In this document: piece by piece, positions 16,892-19,471 of the stretch
Layout of the letters: every line of letters begins with the position of its first letter
Position numbering within the stretch: position 1 is the stretch's first letter
Source: Sphingomonadaceae bacterium
GTDB lineage: Bacteria; Pseudomonadota; Alphaproteobacteria; Sphingomonadales; Sphingomonadaceae
Direction: 5' to 3'
DNA length: 19,471 nucleotides
Assembly (NCBI GenBank): GCA_014380205.1
Contig: JACMKH010000116.1
Coordinates: 1 to 19,471, forward strand
Made by a program: the position numbers and the translations under genes
Notes under the pieces: generated by a model
The model's input: only the letters and a program-made list of their open reading frames with translations
What the model was told of the DNA's origin: nothing
Database searches by the model: none

Positions 16892-17565
16892 TCGTCGACC
16901 TCGGGCGCCTCGGTCCGGTAGACGGGCGTTTCGGGCGCGCGCAGATAGGCGAGCGTGACCAGCGCGGCGAGGCCGAGCCCGATCTCCCAGCGCGCGAGAC
17001 TCAATACGGCCGCGCCCGCCATCAGCGCCGCCGAGATCGTGTAGCGCCGGTTGAGCCTCGCGACATAGGCGGGCTCGAGCCGCTTATCGACGTGGCCGTG
17101 GCTGAGCCCCGTGCGCCATTTGATCCACCAGGCGAAGGCGGTCGCGGCCAGCGCCACGGTGTAGTAGATCGCTGCGGTCTCGCGCGCCTCGGGTTCGAGG
17201 AGGTTTTCAGCGAAGACGCGGGTGGGGAAGGCGATGAAGCCGATCGTCATCAGGAACAGGATCGTCGCGAGCAGGAAGTAGTGGCCTGTCATTCGGTAGA
17301 TCGCGCCGCTGAAGTGATGCTGGGCCCAGTAGATGCCGATCACCAGCGCCGAGAGAATGTAGGCCAGATAGCCGGGCCATAGCGCGAGGAGGTTGGCGGC
17401 GAAGCCGGGACCGGACTCGGGCAGCGGAATTTCGACCGCCGAGAGCGTGAAGGCGATCGCGAACACCGCGTCGGCGAAGAACTCCATTCGGTCGGTATTG
17501 CGCGCAACGCCTTCGCCCGGTTGCGAATCCCGGCGCGGCGGCAGATTGAGCTCTTCATCGGTCAT
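16888..17565 (-). CDS. TMEM175/DUF1211-family potassium-channel-like membrane protein
   Basis: Predicted inner-membrane protein of 225 residues with about six hydrophobic helices. TM1 carries the family signature as RMEFFADAVFAIAFTL (R26 to D32), a variant of RxxxFSD with Ser replaced by Ala. Bacterial members are tetrameric K+-permeable channels or leak pathways; this role is inferred from the family. Later segments include YILSALVIGIYWAQHHF, FLLATILFLMTIGFIAFPTRVF and an amphipathic TVALAATAFAWWIKW region. ATG 17565 is preferred because it gives a normal short cytoplasmic N-terminus. A TTG at 17601 with AGGTG nearby would add 12 residues. The gene sits between rnc and era, which are normally adjacent, and its stop overlaps the era start by 4 nt. 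Confidence 0.87.
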   Translation of the reverse strand: MTDEELNLPPRRDSQPGEGVARNTDRMEFFADAVFAIAFTLSAVEIPLPESGPGFAANLLALWPGYLAYILSALVIGIYWAQHHFSGAIYRMTGHYFLLATILFLMTIGFIAFPTRVFAENLLEPEARETAAIYYTVALAATAFAWWIKWRTGLSHGHVDKRLEPAYVARLNRRYTISAALMAGAAVLSLARWEIGLGLAALVTLAYLRAPETPVYRTEAPEVDE

Positions 17566-17626
17566 GGCGGACCCAACGCTGCGAGGGGCGGGAGGATGCA
17601 AGTCACCTGAGTCGCCGCGGGCTGGC

Positions 17627-18307
17627 TCACGTCAATTGGGCGAGCAGCGCGGCCGCGGCGGCGGTTTCGGCCTCCTGCTTCGAGCTGCCCTCGGCCTCGG
17701 CCCCTGCGCGACCGGGAATCTCCGCCTCGACCTTGAAGCGGAGCGCGTGATGGGGGCCCTGGCGTGAGGTGAGGCGATAGACGGGGGGCTTGCAGCCGTT
17801 CGCCGCCGCCCACTCCTGAAGCGCGCTCTTGGGATGGTGCGGCGCGTGATGCGCGATATCGACGCGGTCGGCCCAAGCGCGGCGGATGAAGCCCTCGGCG
17901 GCGGCCATCCCCGCGTCGAGCCAGAGCGCGCCGATCAGCGCCTCGACGACGTCGCCGAGGATGTTGTCGCTCTCGATCGCACCGTCGTCGCGTGCCTGCT
18001 TGCCGAGGCGTATGTGCGCGGCGACGCCGATCGCGCGGCCGATCTCGGCGCAAGTCGCGCGCGCGACGAGCGTGTTGAGCCGGCGCGAGAGCGCGCCCTC
18101 GGGCTCGGCGGGAAACTCCTCGTAGAGCCAGCTCGCGACGACGAGGCCGAGCACGCGGTCGCCGAGGAACTCGAGTCGCTGATAGTTGGGCTCGCTCTGG
18201 CTCGGATGGGTGAGCGCGCGTTCGTAGAGCGTGAGATCGCCGGGTGCGTGGCCCAGCGCGGCGGTGAGCCAGGCGGCGAGTTCGTGGGAAGCGTCGGCTA
18301 AGGTCAA
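17627..18307 (-). CDS. rnc: Ribonuclease III
   Basis: Double-strand-specific endoribonuclease of 226 residues that processes rRNA precursors and structured mRNAs. The signature is NYQRLEFLGDRVLG (about 41-54), with catalytic E46, D50, D119 and E122 all present (GDVVEALIGALWLD). A C-terminal dsRNA-binding domain (about 155-224: PKSALQEWAAANG, ending GSSKQEAETAAAAALLAQL) is complete. I chose TTG at 18307 because it overlaps the lepB stop in TTGA and has GGGGAG five bases upstream. The longer frame from 18367 would add 20 residues (starting MDQSGELVQRD) unlike RNase III and would lie inside lepB. Confidence 0.95.
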   Translation of the reverse strand: MTLADASHELAAWLTAALGHAPGDLTLYERALTHPSQSEPNYQRLEFLGDRVLGLVVASWLYEEFPAEPEGALSRRLNTLVARATCAEIGRAIGVAAHIRLGKQARDDGAIESDNILGDVVEALIGALWLDAGMAAAEGFIRRAWADRVDIAHHAPHHPKSALQEWAAANGCKPPVYRLTSRQGPHHALRFKVEAEIPGRAGAEAEGSSKQEAETAAAAALLAQLT

Positions 18308-19140
18308 AATGTCTCCCCGATCCGCTCCCAGCGCGTCGCGCTGAACCAGCTCGCCGGATTGATCCATCGCGCGCCGCCGTCGGTCGACCAGAAGACGACG
18401 AGCGCGCGGCCGATCAGATTCTCCGCCGGGATCATCCCGACGCCGCCCCCCGCGCTCGCGACGAAGCGGCTGTCGGCACTGCGGTCGCGGTCGTCGCCGA
18501 GCATGAAATAATGGCCGGTGGGGACGGCGAACTCGATCGTGTTGTCGCCGACGCTGTCGCCGATGTCGAGCACCTCATAGCTCGCGCCGCCTGGCAGGAT
18601 CTCGCGATAACGCGCTGTCCGGCAGCGCATTTCTCCTGCGGGACCCCGCTCGAGCCGCACGTTGGCCCAGGGCGCGGTCTCGCATGTGCCGTCCACCGCG
18701 GGCTCGACGAAATCGGCGATGCGGACGCGCGGCACGGGCGCGCCGTTGAGCACGACCACGCCGTCGATCATCTGGACGCGGTCGCCCGGCAGCCCGATCA
18801 GCCGCTTGACGTAATCGTCGTCGCCCGCGGGCGACTGGAAGACGACGATGTCGCCGCGTTGCGGCGGACTTCCCCAGATACGGCCCTCGATGAAGCCCGG
18901 CGCGAAGGGAAAGCTGTAGCGCGAATAGCCATAGGGCCATTTGGCGACGAAAAGATAATCGCCGACGATCATGCGGGGGGTCATCGAGCGCGAGGGGATG
19001 TTGAACGGCGCGACGACGAGGCTGCGCACGAGCAGCGCGAGCAGCGCGAGGCTGAGCAGGAAGCGAAGCCACGCGAAGGCGGCGCGCGTTGCATGGGGAC
19101 GCATACCGGAAGGTTGCTCGATGGCCGGAGCGTCATCCAT
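18304..19140 (-). CDS. lepB: Signal peptidase I
   Basis: Inner-membrane serine protease of 278 residues that removes signal peptides from exported proteins. One N-terminal membrane helix (about 24-43, WLRFLLSLALLALLVRSLVV) is followed by the catalytic Ser52 in NIPSRSMTPRM and the catalytic Lys112 in DDYVKRLIGLPGD. GHYFMLGDDRDRSADSRF is the conserved C-terminal box. No Shine-Dalgarno sequence precedes ATG 19140; ATG 19104 would be an alternative that still keeps the membrane helix. The open frame extends to 19458, but that part is antisense to pgi. A -35-like TTGACC (minus strand, 19175-19170) is placed such that transcription could begin close to the ATG, but the -10 match is poor. First gene of lepB-rnc-channel-era. 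Confidence 0.95.
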   Translation of the reverse strand: MDDAPAIEQPSGMRPHATRAAFAWLRFLLSLALLALLVRSLVVAPFNIPSRSMTPRMIVGDYLFVAKWPYGYSRYSFPFAPGFIEGRIWGSPPQRGDIVVFQSPAGDDDYVKRLIGLPGDRVQMIDGVVVLNGAPVPRVRIADFVEPAVDGTCETAPWANVRLERGPAGEMRCRTARYREILPGGASYEVLDIGDSVGDNTIEFAVPTGHYFMLGDDRDRSADSRFVASAGGGVGMIPAENLIGRALVVFWSTDGGARWINPASWFSATRWERIGETF

Positions 19141-19195
19141 GCGCGGCGTGTCGCGGGCGTAGCGAGCCAGGTCAACCCACGGTAGGAGAGGTGGA

Positions 19196-19471
19196 ATGAC
19201 CGACAGCAAACGTATAGACAACAGCGCCGCCGCATGGGCCGCGGTCGAGGGCACCGGGCAGCCGACCCTCGCCGAGCTCTTCGAATCCGACCCCGATCGC
19301 GTCGCGCGCTTGGCGTTCGAGGCGTGCGGCATCTGGTTCGACTGGTCCAAGACCCATCTCGACCCCGATTTGCTCGCTTCCTTCGAGGCGCTCGCCGCCG
19401 CGCGCGGGCTCGCCGGCGCGCGTGACGCGCTGTTCGCGGGCGGCATCGTCAACCTCACCGAAGACCGCGCC
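19196..19471 (+). CDS. pgi: Glucose-6-phosphate isomerase (3'-truncated by window edge)
   Basis: The first 92 codons are visible, running off the window end. Pgi interconverts glucose 6-phosphate and fructose 6-phosphate in the cytoplasm. The N-terminal region matches the family: LAELFESDPDRVARLAFEAC, GIWFDWSKTHLDPDLL and ARDALFAGGIVNLTEDRA. These correspond to the segments beginning LF..DP.R, the D.SK motif and the FAG..IN.TE.RA motif. A purine-rich site, AGGAGAGG at 19184-19191, precedes ATG 19196. The gene is divergent from lepB with 55 bp between the start codons. Confidence 0.93.
   Translation, partial: MTDSKRIDNSAAAWAAVEGTGQPTLAELFESDPDRVARLAFEACGIWFDWSKTHLDPDLLASFEALAAARGLAGARDALFAGGIVNLTEDRA

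Noticed and set aside
19141..19458. N-terminal extension of LepB to 19458
   Set aside because: That part is antisense to the start of pgi and does not resemble signal peptidase; LepB starts at 19140 or 19104.

Overview
This is a GC-rich chromosomal segment from an alphaproteobacterium, most likely a member of the Sphingomonadales. The evidence is the style of its housekeeping proteins (IF-2, AhcY, Era, LepB), an HWE-family sensor kinase, a TonB-dependent receptor, strong G/C preference at codon third positions with long antisense shadow ORFs, and several conserved alphaproteobacterial gene blocks. The genus is inferred from protein style only; no search could be run. The window starts inside infB and ends inside pgi, both on the plus strand.

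Layout. (1) 1-3148, plus strand: the 3' part of infB, then a VapBC-type toxin-antitoxin pair (AbrB-like antitoxin, PIN-domain toxin) and a small VOC/glyoxalase-fold protein. rbfA and truB, which commonly follow infB, are absent. (2) 3152-7552, minus strand: phoH, ybeY and corC/tlyC, tightly packed and overlapping, followed by a GNAT acetyltransferase that overlaps corC by 8 nt and a membrane-anchored PQQ-type sugar (sorbosone) dehydrogenase. The usual flanking genes miaB and lnt are missing. (3) 7708-8283, plus strand: yqgE/algH. (4) 8350-10068, minus strand: a bifunctional ATP sulfurylase/APS kinase, divergent from ahcY (10336-11766, plus). The 267-bp region between them carries a perfect 20-bp palindrome just upstream of ahcY and a second 17-nt dyad. 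(5) 11886-13699, plus strand: a PAS-PAS-HWE histidine kinase translationally coupled to a single-domain response regulator. (6) 13813-15969, plus strand: a TonB-dependent receptor resembling ZnuD-type metal receptors, with a short His/acidic segment. (7) 15986-19140, minus strand: lepB-rnc-(TMEM175-like channel)-era, an otherwise classic operon with a membrane protein inserted between rnc and era. (8) 19196-19471: the start of pgi, divergent from lepB.

How the genes work together. Most of the window is core machinery: translation initiation (infB), ribosome and rRNA maturation (ybeY, era, rnc), protein export (lepB), and the SAM cycle and sulfate activation (ahcY, sat/cysC). Accessory genes are interspersed: the toxin-antitoxin pair, VOC protein, sugar dehydrogenase, GNAT, two-component pair, metal receptor and TMEM175-like channel. 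The best regulatory signals are a putative SahR-type operator before ahcY and a leaderless, operator-overlapped promoter before the antitoxin gene. No tRNA, rRNA, CRISPR array, insertion sequence or prophage was recognised, and no gene-free stretch exceeds 300 bp. I see no clearly new defence or metabolic system here; the interest lies in regulation and local gene-order changes.
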